From contig JXCB02000002.1 of assembly GCA_000828075.3 (NCBI GenBank), forward strand, positions 1,180,248 to 1,244,247: a stretch of 64,000 bases of DNA, given 5' to 3'. This document shows positions 45,823 to 54,636 of the stretch, piece by piece (positions within the stretch are counted from its first letter, which is position 1; the number at the start of each line of letters is the position of its first letter). The DNA comes from Tolypothrix campylonemoides VB511288. Lineage in GTDB: Bacteria; Cyanobacteriota; Cyanobacteriia; Cyanobacteriales; Nostocaceae. A model generated the notes under the pieces. It worked only from the letters and a program-made list of their open reading frames with translations, was not told where the DNA came from and ran no database searches. Both the position numbers and the translations under genes were made by a program.

Positions 45823-46287
45823 ATGAAGCAACATTTGAGTGAGACGACAACTCAATGGCTTATAGCAAAAGCTTACAATATTCAAGATTTAAATTCCAGA
45901 GGTGAAAATGGCGATACAGCTTTGATGAAAGCCACAAGAGAAGGGGTCTACTCAGTCGTTAAAGAACTGATTGACGCAGGTGCAAATATCAATGCTAGAA
46001 ACAATGATGGCAATAATGCTTTGTGGTTTGCTTGTTTTAGCAACCACTACGATTTGATGAATTTATTACTAGCATCGAATATTAACATTGACAACCAAAA
46101 TGATAACGGTGCTACTGTTTTGATGTACGCAGCATCAGCGGGCAAACTAGAGGTTGTCAAGCTGCTCTTAAAACATAACCCTAACTTAGATTTGAAGAAC
46201 TTAGATGATTTTAAAGCTCTAGATTTTGCTAGCACCATAGAAGTTTTAACAATACTGAAAGATGCAACCAAGCCAAAAAGTAGGTAA
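45823..46287 (+). CDS. Ankyrin repeat protein
   Basis: 154 aa from the ATG at 45823, preceded by AAGGA. Three to four ankyrin repeats: NGDTALMKATREGVYSVVKEL, NDGNNALWFACFSNHYDLMN, NGATVLMYAASAGKLEVVKL, NLDDFKALDFAS. Cytoplasmic protein-binding module. Its 3' end overlaps the nitroreductase gene by 26 nt, so the two are co-expressed and may interact. Confidence 0.88.
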   Translation: MKQHLSETTTQWLIAKAYNIQDLNSRGENGDTALMKATREGVYSVVKELIDAGANINARNNDGNNALWFACFSNHYDLMNLLLASNINIDNQNDNGATVLMYAASAGKLEVVKLLLKHNPNLDLKNLDDFKALDFASTIEVLTILKDATKPKSR

Positions 46288-47548
46288 AACTTACCACGAC
46301 TCTACAAAGCATTCTTACCTATCAGTGATGCTCGACCCTAATTATGTGGATGTATCTACCCAACCATCACCGTTTAAATTCTATCCAAAGTTTTATAGAA
46401 GATTGAAATTAAATGTCAATAATCCTATTCATTCATTTCTTTGGCTAACCAGCGCTATTACTTTTGAAAAAAATTATCAAGATGAACCATACAAACTGCG
46501 AGTCAATCCATCAGCTGGCGCTCTCTATCCTACTGAAGTTTATGTGCAAATTCGAGGGATACAGGGGATAGTAGATGGTATCTATCATCTAGAAGTTGCA
46601 AATAATTGTCTAACGCTCATCTATGAATTGATTGATGATGGATTAGAGAGTTACATCTTACCGAATAATCGTATCATCGGATTCATTTTTTTAATCAGTT
46701 GCGTTTATTATAGGTCTAGTTGGAAATATAAAGAAAGGAGTGTGAGGTATTGCTGTTTAGATAGCGGGCACCATTTAGGCGCTATTGCAGCCTCAACTTA
46801 TCTACACAATAGAAAGCTACAATTATTTTTTGATTTTGATAAACTCGCTCTCAATGCTGATTTAGGCTTTGAGAATAAAGAGTTTATAACTGCTTGTGCT
46901 ATCTCTGGTGAGTTCCAAGAAAAGACTGTCAGACGTTTAAGGCTGAAAGTGCCTTTCGTTTGCGGAACTGATTATTTTGAAGCTAATCAACTTATTGAAG
47001 ATGGCTATCAAGCAACTGCTACTTCTCAAAGTTCCCAAAAACAACTAGAGTATCCGCAGTTTGACTTTGACAAGGAAAGATTTTACCAAGCTGTTTGGAA
47101 CAGACGCTCAATCAGGCGCTTCCAAAAAAAATCTATCTCTGCAGAAGATTTCTGGAATATTTTACAGGAAGTACAAAAACCGATACCAACAGAAAATTTC
47201 GAGGAGATAGAAATTTACTCTGTTATTCATCGAGTCGAGGGAATATCGCCTGGGTTATATCAAGGAAAGCGCCTGGTTAAAGCAGGTGATTTCAACGACA
47301 AAGTGGCTTACTTGTGTGTGAATCAAGCCCTTGCTAGAGATAGTGCTGTAACTTTATTTTTTGTTTGCAACTACAGCAATTATCAAACAGTGATGCAAAT
47401 TGCTGGTTTTTTGGGACAGAGAATGTATTTATTCAGCAACTATTGGGATATTCAGTGTAGTGGTATTGGTGCTTTCTATGATGACGAAACTCAGGAATTT
47501 CTACAAACAAATAAAGACGTACTTTATGCAATGGTCATTGGAAAATAG
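46262..47548 (+). CDS. SagB/ThcOx-type nitroreductase family protein
   Basis: 428 aa, two nitroreductase-like halves. The first has LRVNPSAGALYPTEVYVQI, the FMN-binding signature of SagB-type dehydrogenases; the second has NRRSIRRFQKKSISAEDFW near residue 278. SagB-type enzymes oxidise azolines in peptide natural products, but no precursor peptide or YcaO gene is adjacent, so that role is not supported here. Overlaps the ankyrin gene and is followed 24 bp later by a 123-aa gene. Confidence 0.8.
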   Translation: MQPSQKVGKTYHDSTKHSYLSVMLDPNYVDVSTQPSPFKFYPKFYRRLKLNVNNPIHSFLWLTSAITFEKNYQDEPYKLRVNPSAGALYPTEVYVQIRGIQGIVDGIYHLEVANNCLTLIYELIDDGLESYILPNNRIIGFIFLISCVYYRSSWKYKERSVRYCCLDSGHHLGAIAASTYLHNRKLQLFFDFDKLALNADLGFENKEFITACAISGEFQEKTVRRLRLKVPFVCGTDYFEANQLIEDGYQATATSQSSQKQLEYPQFDFDKERFYQAVWNRRSIRRFQKKSISAEDFWNILQEVQKPIPTENFEEIEIYSVIHRVEGISPGLYQGKRLVKAGDFNDKVAYLCVNQALARDSAVTLFFVCNYSNYQTVMQIAGFLGQRMYLFSNYWDIQCSGIGAFYDDETQEFLQTNKDVLYAMVIGK

Positions 47549-47572
47549 TTAGAGTAATCGAGAGACAAGGAG

Positions 47573-47944
47573 ATGAAGAGGAAACATTTTTTTCACCAAG
47601 AAGATTCACGCCCTGTTCAAGCTACATCGGCAGATATTATCCTGCGGCAGCAACTCGAGTATTCTATTAGCAAATACTTTTATGAAGGGTGCGATCGCAC
47701 TATCCAAGATTTATTGTCTAATTGTCGGTGGTACGTAACCACGCACGCTAGTGCTTTGACCTTGGTTATTGAATGTCCAGACCAAGTGACAAACTGGCGT
47801 TTGTTACAGAAACTGGTGACGATGGCTGCATTGCTACATACACTTGTCAGCAGTGCAAAAATTCGCCTGTGTCCTCCCAAAGGTCAAGGAATGCCTTTTG
47901 AAATGAGAGTGGATGAGCTTTCAGTTTACCAAGATCTGGCTTAA
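47573..47944 (+). CDS. Hypothetical protein downstream of nitroreductase
   Basis: 123 aa, CAAGGAG just before the ATG. Contains WYVTTHASALTLVIECPDQVTNWRL and ends FEMRVDELSVYQDL. Soluble, mixed alpha/beta, no family recognised. Third gene of the ankyrin-nitroreductase operon. Confidence 0.62.
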   Translation: MKRKHFFHQEDSRPVQATSADIILRQQLEYSISKYFYEGCDRTIQDLLSNCRWYVTTHASALTLVIECPDQVTNWRLLQKLVTMAALLHTLVSSAKIRLCPPKGQGMPFEMRVDELSVYQDLA

Positions 47945-48471
47945 GTTTGCAACACAGCCTGCGTTCTTAATTCGCGAGATCTACTCAACATATTCCTGGC
48001 ATACAATCAACTGCTCAAACCACACTTGTCTTTATTATTACTAACTACATTTGGTTGGATGCTGAGATTTTGACTGAATTCGCCTGAGTTAGGAACTTAG
48101 CTGATGCTAACTCAGTCAGTAACTTTGACTTACTATGTTATATGTTTTCCCATTTGGTTAAAGGTAGTTCAAAATTGCAGTGAAGACTCATTTACATCAA
48201 ACAAAGTAAGCTTGAGCGCAAGGCAAGTAAAAAAAGACGAGAAAACAGTTTCATTTTTCGTGTCAAGTGTTTCTCCTTGGCTGCATCTACCTGTTTATTC
48301 CTCTTGCCTTTTTCTGGACGCGATTAATCGCTTCTGGTACAATGATGGCTACTTTGTTAGTATTAAGTGCAATTTCATGACGCAACCTTGCACAAAATTT
48401 ACTGAATACCAACCAAAGGATGTGAAAACATTAAAGCCATACCTTCTGTAGTTACAGATGTTTTTAAGCAG
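47945..48471. other. Stretch without a convincing gene
   Basis: A 115-codon frame (48104-48451) exists but is Ser/Val/Phe-rich with no start signal or family features, so I leave it out. The promoter of the next gene is presumably here. Confidence 0.5.
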
Positions 48472-48837
48472 ATGAACAGAAAATTTGTCTTCACCTTGCT
48501 TTCTAGTCCAGTACTGTTTGCTTCTATGCTGTCTTTGGCAATGATGACCCAACCAGCTAGAGCAAATCAAACAGTGAAGCCAGCCACCAACAATCTCTCC
48601 TGCACAAGTTCTCCTCACAAAGCAACCCCTCGTCTAACGTGTTCGCGGGTTAACAACACTTCTGGTTCCTCTGTTGTAGAATTTGCAGCACCACAAGGCG
48701 ATCAAAATAAAGCCGCCGGAGAACTGGAATTCACTGATGAAGAAAGCGAAGCAGCCATAGCCAAATATGGCTGTGATTGCGTAGCCTGCATCAATGGTAT
48801 TCGTCAAATGCGAGGTCTTGAGCCTGTGGCAGGATAG
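48472..48837 (+). CDS. Secreted small protein with CxCxxC motif
   Basis: 121 aa. A signal peptide of about 32 residues ends at ARANQT. The mature part is polar and ends in a conserved-looking tail KYGCDCVACINGIRQMRG. The CxCxxC pattern with a following Arg recurs in the 90-aa protein at 52635 (MGCNCASCAQARLKLEG). Probably periplasmic; metal or cofactor binding by the cysteines is inferred. Confidence 0.68.
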   Translation: MNRKFVFTLLSSPVLFASMLSLAMMTQPARANQTVKPATNNLSCTSSPHKATPRLTCSRVNNTSGSSVVEFAAPQGDQNKAAGELEFTDEESEAAIAKYGCDCVACINGIRQMRGLEPVAG

Positions 48838-49331
48838 TGAACAAGGGAGGAAAATAGGCACACAAGAGCCAGAAATTTCCAAAAGCACGATAATACCCCA
48901 TCCTCAAAGTACCCGTAGGTTGGGGTATTACGGTATGTAATGACGACAATGACCCTAAATAATAGACCTCTTGCCAAAAGGCAAAACTTGCCTCATGAGG
49001 CAGTGCGTTGCGGAGCCAGCACTGAAGACGGAGAAGCCAGTGCAGGTGGCTGGCGTTGGGGTTCCCCCCGTTGTAGCAACTGCCGTCCCCCAACCCCTTT
49101 TCCCAATTTTGGGAGAAGGGGAGCCAATTCAAAGTCCCTCTGGCATACTAAACAGAGGGATTTAGGGTGAGGGTAAAGATTCATGCAAGAAGTCTAATGT
49201 TTCATGTAGTGAGGCAAGTGCTAGGTGCCAATGAGCTTTTCTAAAAAGAGGTTAATTAACAGTAAACAAGCAATCATCAACAAGATAATTTAAACTCAAG
49301 GTGATGTAGATTCATAGTTCCTACCTGTGTT
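48838..49331. other. Intergenic region with hairpin and MITE-like element
   Basis: AATACCCCA near 48893 pairs with TGGGGTATT near 48923, a likely terminator for the secreted protein gene. From 48963 to 49196 lies a ~234-bp repeat element with 12-bp ends. No gene seen. Confidence 0.6.
48963..49196. repeat. MITE-like element with TAGACCTCTTGC ends
   Basis: TAGACCTCTTGC at 48963-48974 and GCAAGAAGTCTA at 49185-49196 are complementary in 11 of 12 positions. The interior is non-coding and G/C-rich. Fragments of the same end (ACTTCTTGCAAAA) occur at 41479. Probably a non-autonomous transposon family. Confidence 0.6.
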
Positions 49332-49772
49332 ATGTCCTCTACCATTGATTCCTTGCCACCAAATCTTGCTAAAATTGTCCAACGCTTCCAACGAGCCTCT
49401 GACCCTAAGCGACGTTACGAACAGCTTATTTGGTATGGTCAGCGCCTCAAGGAGTTCCCAGAAGCTGACAAAGTACCAGAAAACAAAGTTCCTGGCTGCG
49501 CTTCCCAAGTTTTTGTCACAGCGACTCTGGAAGACGATAAAGTCATATTCCAAGGAGATTCTGATTCTCAATTAACCAAAGGATTAGTCGGGCTTTTGGT
49601 CGAAGGGTTAAATGGACTGACTCCTAGTGAAATTGTGCAGCTGACTCCAGATTTTATTCAAGAAACAGGTTTAAATGTCAGCCTGACGCCCTCGCGAGCG
49701 AATGGATTTCACAACATTTTTAAAACTATGCAAAAAAAAGCGTTGGAATCTCAGTTAATAGCTAATGGCTAA
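49332..49772 (+). CDS. sufE: SufE, sulfur acceptor
   Basis: 146 aa. The active cysteine is in VPGCASQVFV near residue 55, followed by SDSQLTKGLVGLLV. SufE takes persulfide sulfur from SufS-type desulfurases and stimulates them. Alone here; general Fe-S assembly. Confidence 0.92.
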   Translation: MSSTIDSLPPNLAKIVQRFQRASDPKRRYEQLIWYGQRLKEFPEADKVPENKVPGCASQVFVTATLEDDKVIFQGDSDSQLTKGLVGLLVEGLNGLTPSEIVQLTPDFIQETGLNVSLTPSRANGFHNIFKTMQKKALESQLIANG

Positions 49773-49915
49773 CATATAGTTAATCGTCAATAGTTAGTTA
49801 ATAGTTAATAGTTAGTAGTTAATAGTAAAAAACTATGGATTATAGGCTATGGACACCAGACTATTGACTTATCAGAAAACTGAAATAGCCAAACCTTTTA
49901 AGAAAATGTTTTGTT

Positions 49916-50839
49916 ATGTCAACCAACTTATTATCTGCATCTCCCTATAGTGAGATTGGTGGAGTCGTTCAAGAATATTTTTGGAACTGGGAAAACCAGC
50001 AATTGCGTGCTGTGTATGAAAGTTTAGGAAAAGGTTCGCAGCTTTTGCTACTTCCAGCTTTCAGTACCGTTTCTATGCGCTCAGAAATGGGCGAAATCGG
50101 CAAATTGCTCTCTCCCAATTTTCAAGTAGTCGCAGTGGATTGGCCTGGTTTTGGGCAATCTTCACGCCTAGCGGTAAATTATGGACCTGCTTTGTACCAG
50201 GAATTTCTGGAAGGTTTCGTTACATCTGTAATAAAGACGCCAGTAGCAGTGGTTGCGGCTGGTCATAGCGCAGCCTATGTTCTGCAACTGGCAAATAAAA
50301 TACCATCAGTATTTTCGCATATAGTCTTGGTAGCTCCGACTTGGCGCGGTCCGTTACGGGTTATGGGACTGAATCAACAAGTCACTGGAACAGTCAGAGA
50401 GTTGGTGCGATCGCCTTTTGTTGGTCAATTTCTTTACAAGCTCAACACCTTACCTTCTTTCCTCAGTTTTATGTATCGTCGCCACGTCTACGTAGATGCG
50501 GCAAAACTCACACCAGACTTCATCCAGCATAAATGGCGCAATACTCAACAGCCAGGGGGAAGATATGCTCCGGCTGCGTTTGTTACCGGTACTCTTGATG
50601 CTGTAGATAACCAAGCTGATTTTCTAGCACTTGCTCGGGGTTTGTCTGTACCGTTGAAAGTAGTCATTGGAGAATCCAGCCCTGCGAAATCTCGTGCAGA
50701 AATGGATGCTTTGGCAACTTTACCGGGAGTAGAAACAGTTATTCTTCCAGGTTCGTTAGGAATGCATGAGGAATACCCACAGGCTGTGGTTGAAGCGGTT
50801 CGAGATTTTTTGTTGTCTAGCGAATCATCTTTGTCGTAA
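49916..50839 (+). CDS. Alpha/beta hydrolase
   Basis: 307 aa. Fold motifs DWPGFGQSSR near residue 75 and the nucleophile elbow AAGHSAAYVL near residue 115; the catalytic His is probably in LGMHEEYP near the C-terminus. Substrate unknown. The gap before it contains TAGTTAATAG-type heptamer repeats (49785-49830). Confidence 0.84.
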   Translation: MSTNLLSASPYSEIGGVVQEYFWNWENQQLRAVYESLGKGSQLLLLPAFSTVSMRSEMGEIGKLLSPNFQVVAVDWPGFGQSSRLAVNYGPALYQEFLEGFVTSVIKTPVAVVAAGHSAAYVLQLANKIPSVFSHIVLVAPTWRGPLRVMGLNQQVTGTVRELVRSPFVGQFLYKLNTLPSFLSFMYRRHVYVDAAKLTPDFIQHKWRNTQQPGGRYAPAAFVTGTLDAVDNQADFLALARGLSVPLKVVIGESSPAKSRAEMDALATLPGVETVILPGSLGMHEEYPQAVVEAVRDFLLSSESSLS

Positions 50840-50898
50840 TGTACTAGCAGCAGTTATCATCTACACACCTAGAACGTGACGAACAAGTTTAGTATTAA

Positions 50899-52259
50899 TG
50901 GGACTTAAACAAAAATTAAGCCCAAATGTAGCCTAAACTAGCTTTGTAAGCGGCAAATACGTCACGATTATTATTCAACCAATCAAAGAAACGGTAAGAC
51001 ATAGCTGTTCTAAATGCTTCCAAAGCTTCAGTAAAGGTATTCAAAGGTTTGTTTGCCCACCTTCGTCTCAAGCCTCCAGTCATCTGATGCCAAAGAATAA
51101 AAGTATATGCACAAAAAACCAAGATAAAATGTCGAAGTAGACTTGTTTTATCTCGAACTTGATATTCTTTTAACCCTAGCCAACCCTTGGCTTCCCTATA
51201 GAAAACTTCCACCCAATTTCTTTCTCCATAGGTATTAACTATCCACTCAGGCGAAACAATTGATGTAGAAACATTAGTGATAAAGTAGTCAATATCAGTC
51301 GCTTCGGAGAAAGTGTCAGCATTCATAACGATAGCAATATTTCGCTTTCCTACGAGTTGTGATATCTCTACTTCTCTAGTTACTACCCATACTGTTTTCG
51401 GTTTATCTAAGTTGAGTTCAACCTTGGTGAAAGCCTCTTGAGACAGGCTTTGTGCTAATTCATCTAGCCTCATTGTTTGTTGAACATTTTCTGATATGCT
51501 GAGACTTATTTTTCGATTTTTGGCTAATCCTCCCACGTACTTTAGTTGTCTCTTCTCTAACTCTAATAAGAACGATGTATTGTTGCCATATCCAGCATCT
51601 ATCAGTACAATTCCTGGTTGATATTTTCGCGCCAATGTTCTGTCTATTAACTTGATTGCCAGTTCACTTTTTTTCTCAAATTCACAGTCTTGTTTACCTA
51701 ATGCTAAGGAATCCGCGTGCTGGTATAGCTCTATATCTAATGGTAAGCTTTTTCGTCCATCGTACAAATGCGTTGTTACCACTACTATCCCATTATCTGT
51801 TTTACCAATCTCTCCAATATACTGCCTTCCCACTCCATCAGTAAAATTCCCACTTTTTCTATGACCTGAATCATCAATTATTAAGCTAAATCCTCTACTT
51901 ATTCTCGTTTGACTACACTTGTTCATCGTCTCTAATCTCAGCTCATTTACCTTCAAATCAGACCATGGAGCTTCAGTTAAAAAGTGGTGTAATTGATGGT
52001 ATTCGACCCCTATCGTGTTAGATGCCATCTGAAACACGTTTTTTCTCTCACTTTCCCCCAATAATCCTCCTAAATAATGCCTAAAACCTCTTTTTTGAGC
52101 TTTATGAGTAAACGCTTCATCAAACCGTTGACACCATTTCTCAAAACACGGTGGCATGGCTGCGGGGGTTGTCTCTTTCATTGGGTTTTACTTTAACGTG
52201 AAACCTATGCCCGTCAAGCATTATACCCTATTCTTTTTTCTTTTTTTGTTTAAGTCCCG
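50899..52259 (-). mobile_element. Complete IS701-family insertion sequence
   Basis: 1,361 bp bounded by TGGGACTTAAACAAAAA (left) and the complement of CGGGACTTAAACAAAAA (right), 16 of 17 matching. TTAA is present outside both ends (50895-50898 and 52260-52263), as a 4-bp target duplication expected of IS701 elements. The transposase fills it and is intact, so this may be active. Confidence 0.9.
50916..52181 (-). CDS. IS701 family transposase
   Basis: 421 aa, DDE type. The first Asp is in SLIIDDSGHRKSG near residue 103, the second in GIVLIDAGYGNN near residue 198, and the Glu in NWVEVFYREAKGWLGL near residue 330. N-terminal CFEKWCQRFDEAF and the C-terminal LLRHFILVFCAYTFILW are typical of the family. 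No frameshift or internal stop. Confidence 0.93.
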   Translation of the reverse strand: MKETTPAAMPPCFEKWCQRFDEAFTHKAQKRGFRHYLGGLLGESERKNVFQMASNTIGVEYHQLHHFLTEAPWSDLKVNELRLETMNKCSQTRISRGFSLIIDDSGHRKSGNFTDGVGRQYIGEIGKTDNGIVVVTTHLYDGRKSLPLDIELYQHADSLALGKQDCEFEKKSELAIKLIDRTLARKYQPGIVLIDAGYGNNTSFLLELEKRQLKYVGGLAKNRKISLSISENVQQTMRLDELAQSLSQEAFTKVELNLDKPKTVWVVTREVEISQLVGKRNIAIVMNADTFSEATDIDYFITNVSTSIVSPEWIVNTYGERNWVEVFYREAKGWLGLKEYQVRDKTSLLRHFILVFCAYTFILWHQMTGGLRRRWANKPLNTFTEALEAFRTAMSYRFFDWLNNNRDVFAAYKASLGYIWA

Positions 52260-52268
52260 TTAATCAAA

Positions 52269-52460
52269 CGTGAGTTCGACAAACCTCACCCTCCCAACCT
52301 CCCTCTCCTTTTAGGAGAGGGAGGAGCAACATTAAAATCAGGGTTTTCAGCCCCTCCAGTAAAAAAAGCTGCTCCTTTTCCCTCCTTTAAGAGGGGAGGG
52401 TTAGGGAGAGGTAGAGAGGGGTTTGGGGTGAGGTCTGCTTTGAATGATGTCGAACTCACG
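52269..52460. repeat. MITE-like element next to the IS
   Basis: CGTGAGTTCGACA at 52269-52281 and its exact complement at 52448-52460, with inner ACCTCACC/GGTGAGGT at 52283-52290 and 52427-52434. The interior is CCTCTCC/GGAGAGG repeats. About 190 bp, non-coding. Confidence 0.7.
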
Positions 52461-52634
52461 TCCATTAATTTCGGTCAAAGTTTCGGGCGCGGCTGATTTC
52501 TTGTTTGCAATTTCAAGCGCAAATTCAGCAAGCAAGAAATGATTTATTTTATACTCCTTTATAAATAAGTGTAATGACTCTTGAGAGAAAATTAGTTATG
52601 CTGTTTGTGCAAGACTCGTATGTTTTTGTAACTT

Positions 52635-52907
52635 ATGAAAGTACCTAGGCTGATTATTTTAGCGTCTCCTGCACTTGTAGCATCTATGCTGCTGTTAGCC
52701 AAACCTGCAGGAGCATCAATTGTGAAATCTGCACCTGCTCAACCACACCTTGCTTTGGCATCTGAGCAATCACTTTCTAAGTCAGTAACAGCAAATTCCT
52801 CTCAAGAGTCTAATCCCATCAAGGATCAAATGGGTTGCAATTGTGCCAGTTGCGCTCAAGCTAGACTTAAGCTAGAAGGCAAGTTACCTCTTTCCAACCA
52901 TTTATAA
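52635..52907 (+). CDS. Secreted small protein with CxCxxC motif, paralogue
   Basis: 90 aa. A signal peptide ends near AGASIV. The C-terminus MGCNCASCAQARLKLEG shares the CxCxxC plus Arg pattern with the 121-aa protein at 48472. The two genes are 3.8 kb apart. Function unknown. Confidence 0.65.
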   Translation: MKVPRLIILASPALVASMLLLAKPAGASIVKSAPAQPHLALASEQSLSKSVTANSSQESNPIKDQMGCNCASCAQARLKLEGKLPLSNHL

Positions 52908-53253
52908 ACTTATAAATTGTCAAGTAAGAATGATAAAATATGAATTATGAATTTTTCTAAAATTTATAGTTCATATTTTTTATTTTCAATTATTCAAAAT
53001 TTTTCTATTCATTACATATTCATAAATTTAACAAAAATCTCCCCATTTATTTCATTCCTTTCATCTCCCCCACTAAAAAGTTTTTCTTTGTCTGTCCTTA
53101 TAAACGCGGAGTTGGCGGGCATAGGAAAAAAGGGAAGCTTCGCTGATGAAAATTTTTCTATAATTGCCTAAAGATGCATAATATAGCTGGCGAAAACAAT
53201 CTGTATAAGCAATATTCGCCATCATTATTGTGTTTGTGCAAATAAAAGTTCTT
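52908..53253. other. AT-rich intergenic region
   Basis: No gene recognised; a 74-codon frame here is hydrophobic low-complexity and probably chance. Presumably holds the promoter of the ABC binding protein gene. Confidence 0.5.
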
Positions 53254-54249
53254 ATGTCAAAAAAATTACGACTTTCCCTACCATTACGTACTGTCCTCGT
53301 CGTTACTATTGGCTTGTTCGGGTGTCAGAATCTGGGTAGTGTAGCCAACACTTCTTCTACTGCGACTGTTTCTGAAGTCAACAGTAATCTTCCCAAAGTC
53401 GTGGTAACGACAAGCGTATTATGCGACTTAACCAAACAGATTGCACGGGAGACAATTAATCTCACCTGCTTGATTCCGCCTGATACAAATCCCTACCTTT
53501 ATCAACCAAAACCAGAAGATCGTCAAGCCATTGAGCAAGCTCAATTAATTCTTTTCAGTGGGTACAATTTAGAACCTAGTTTGCTCAAGTTAATGAAAGC
53601 GAGTAAAAGTAGTGTTCCTAAAATTGCAGTTGGTCAACGTGCTGTTCGTCAACCACTAGAGTTTAGAGCAAATGGCAACACAGTACCAGACCCTTACATT
53701 TGGCACAATGCTAACAATGGTATCAGGATGGTAGAGGTTATTGCTAATAACCTGGGTAAAGCAATACCAGAAAATGCATCGCTTTACAGCAGCAACGCGG
53801 AAAAAGTCAAAAATGAACTCACCAAATTGGATGCTTGGATTAAGTCAAGAATTGGTAGTATTCCTACCAAACAACGCGAATTAGTCACAACCCTCGATGT
53901 CATGGGTTATTATGCCAAAGCTTACGGTCTCTCATATGCCGCTGCTTCGGAAGGTGTTAGTGATCAGTCTAAACCTACTGCGACCCGAGTAAAAGCACTG
54001 ACAAGGTACATCAAACAATCTGGGGTTCCAACACTTTTTTTAGAAACAACAAATAACCCTGATTTCATGAAATCTGTCGCCAAAGACACAAAAGTAAAAC
54101 TGTCAGAAAGAAAGCTATTTGTTGATAACTTAGGTGCGCCAGGAAGCGAAGCGGACACTTACCAAAAAATGATGGTTGCTAATACACGCACAATTGTAGA
54201 AGGGTTGGGGGGGACATATCTGATATTTGAGCCAATACTCTCAAAGTAG
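53254..54249 (+). CDS. ZnuA/TroA-family binding lipoprotein lacking usual metal ligands
   Basis: 331 aa from the ATG at 53254 (a GTG at 53230 is in frame). A lipoprotein signal ends LFGCQN. The two-lobe cluster A-I fold is clear (PKVVVTTSVLCDL; KPEDRQAIEQAQLILFSGYN; APGSEADTYQKMM). Of the four metal ligands, His in DPH-type positions is Tyr twice (NPYLYQP, DPYIWHN), the third His/Glu is Leu (VTTLDVMGY), and only the Asp in FVDNLG remains. No permease or ATPase gene is adjacent. It may bind something other than Zn or Mn. Confidence 0.8.
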   Translation: MSKKLRLSLPLRTVLVVTIGLFGCQNLGSVANTSSTATVSEVNSNLPKVVVTTSVLCDLTKQIARETINLTCLIPPDTNPYLYQPKPEDRQAIEQAQLILFSGYNLEPSLLKLMKASKSSVPKIAVGQRAVRQPLEFRANGNTVPDPYIWHNANNGIRMVEVIANNLGKAIPENASLYSSNAEKVKNELTKLDAWIKSRIGSIPTKQRELVTTLDVMGYYAKAYGLSYAAASEGVSDQSKPTATRVKALTRYIKQSGVPTLFLETTNNPDFMKSVAKDTKVKLSERKLFVDNLGAPGSEADTYQKMMVANTRTIVEGLGGTYLIFEPILSK

Positions 54250-54366
54250 CCACACCAATACTAACAACTATTGGAAAATTCGGTAATGGTTGATGGGATA
54301 TCCCACCATTACCATACGAGTATTACGTAATAATACAAATAGTATCAGTAGTATTAGGTTAACAAC

Positions 54367-54636
54367 ATGACTTGCGAGTTGTGTGAAAGAGAAGTGGAAC
54401 CATTAACCGTTCACCATCTGATTCCTAGGCAGAAAAAGGGTCATCATGGACCGAAGATAAATATCTGCTCTGCCTGTCATAAACAGATTCACACCCTGTA
54501 CGATAATACACGCTTAGCACAGGAATTGAACTCGCTGGAGAAGCTAAAAAACGAGCCGCAAATGCACAAATTCCTCTGTTGGGTAAGCAAGCAAGACCCC
54601 AATAAACGGGTTAAAGTGCATCGTAGAAGAGCTTAA
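54367..54636 (+). CDS. HNH endonuclease domain protein
   Basis: 89 aa. CELCEREVEPLTVHHLIPRQ followed by CSACHKQIH is a complete HNH motif with zinc cysteines. Stand-alone HNH proteins of this size are widespread; the role is unknown. The end overlaps the convergent multicopper oxidase gene by 4 nt. Confidence 0.82.
   Translation: MTCELCEREVEPLTVHHLIPRQKKGHHGPKINICSACHKQIHTLYDNTRLAQELNSLEKLKNEPQMHKFLCWVSKQDPNKRVKVHRRRA

Noticed and set aside
46262-47548. RiPP biosynthesis cluster around the SagB-like gene
   Set aside because: No YcaO, precursor peptide or transporter gene is adjacent, so the idea has no support beyond the oxidase family.
48104-48451. 115-codon frame before the secreted CxCxxC protein
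   Set aside because: No ribosome site, no recognisable pattern, and the likely promoter region of the next gene lies in it.
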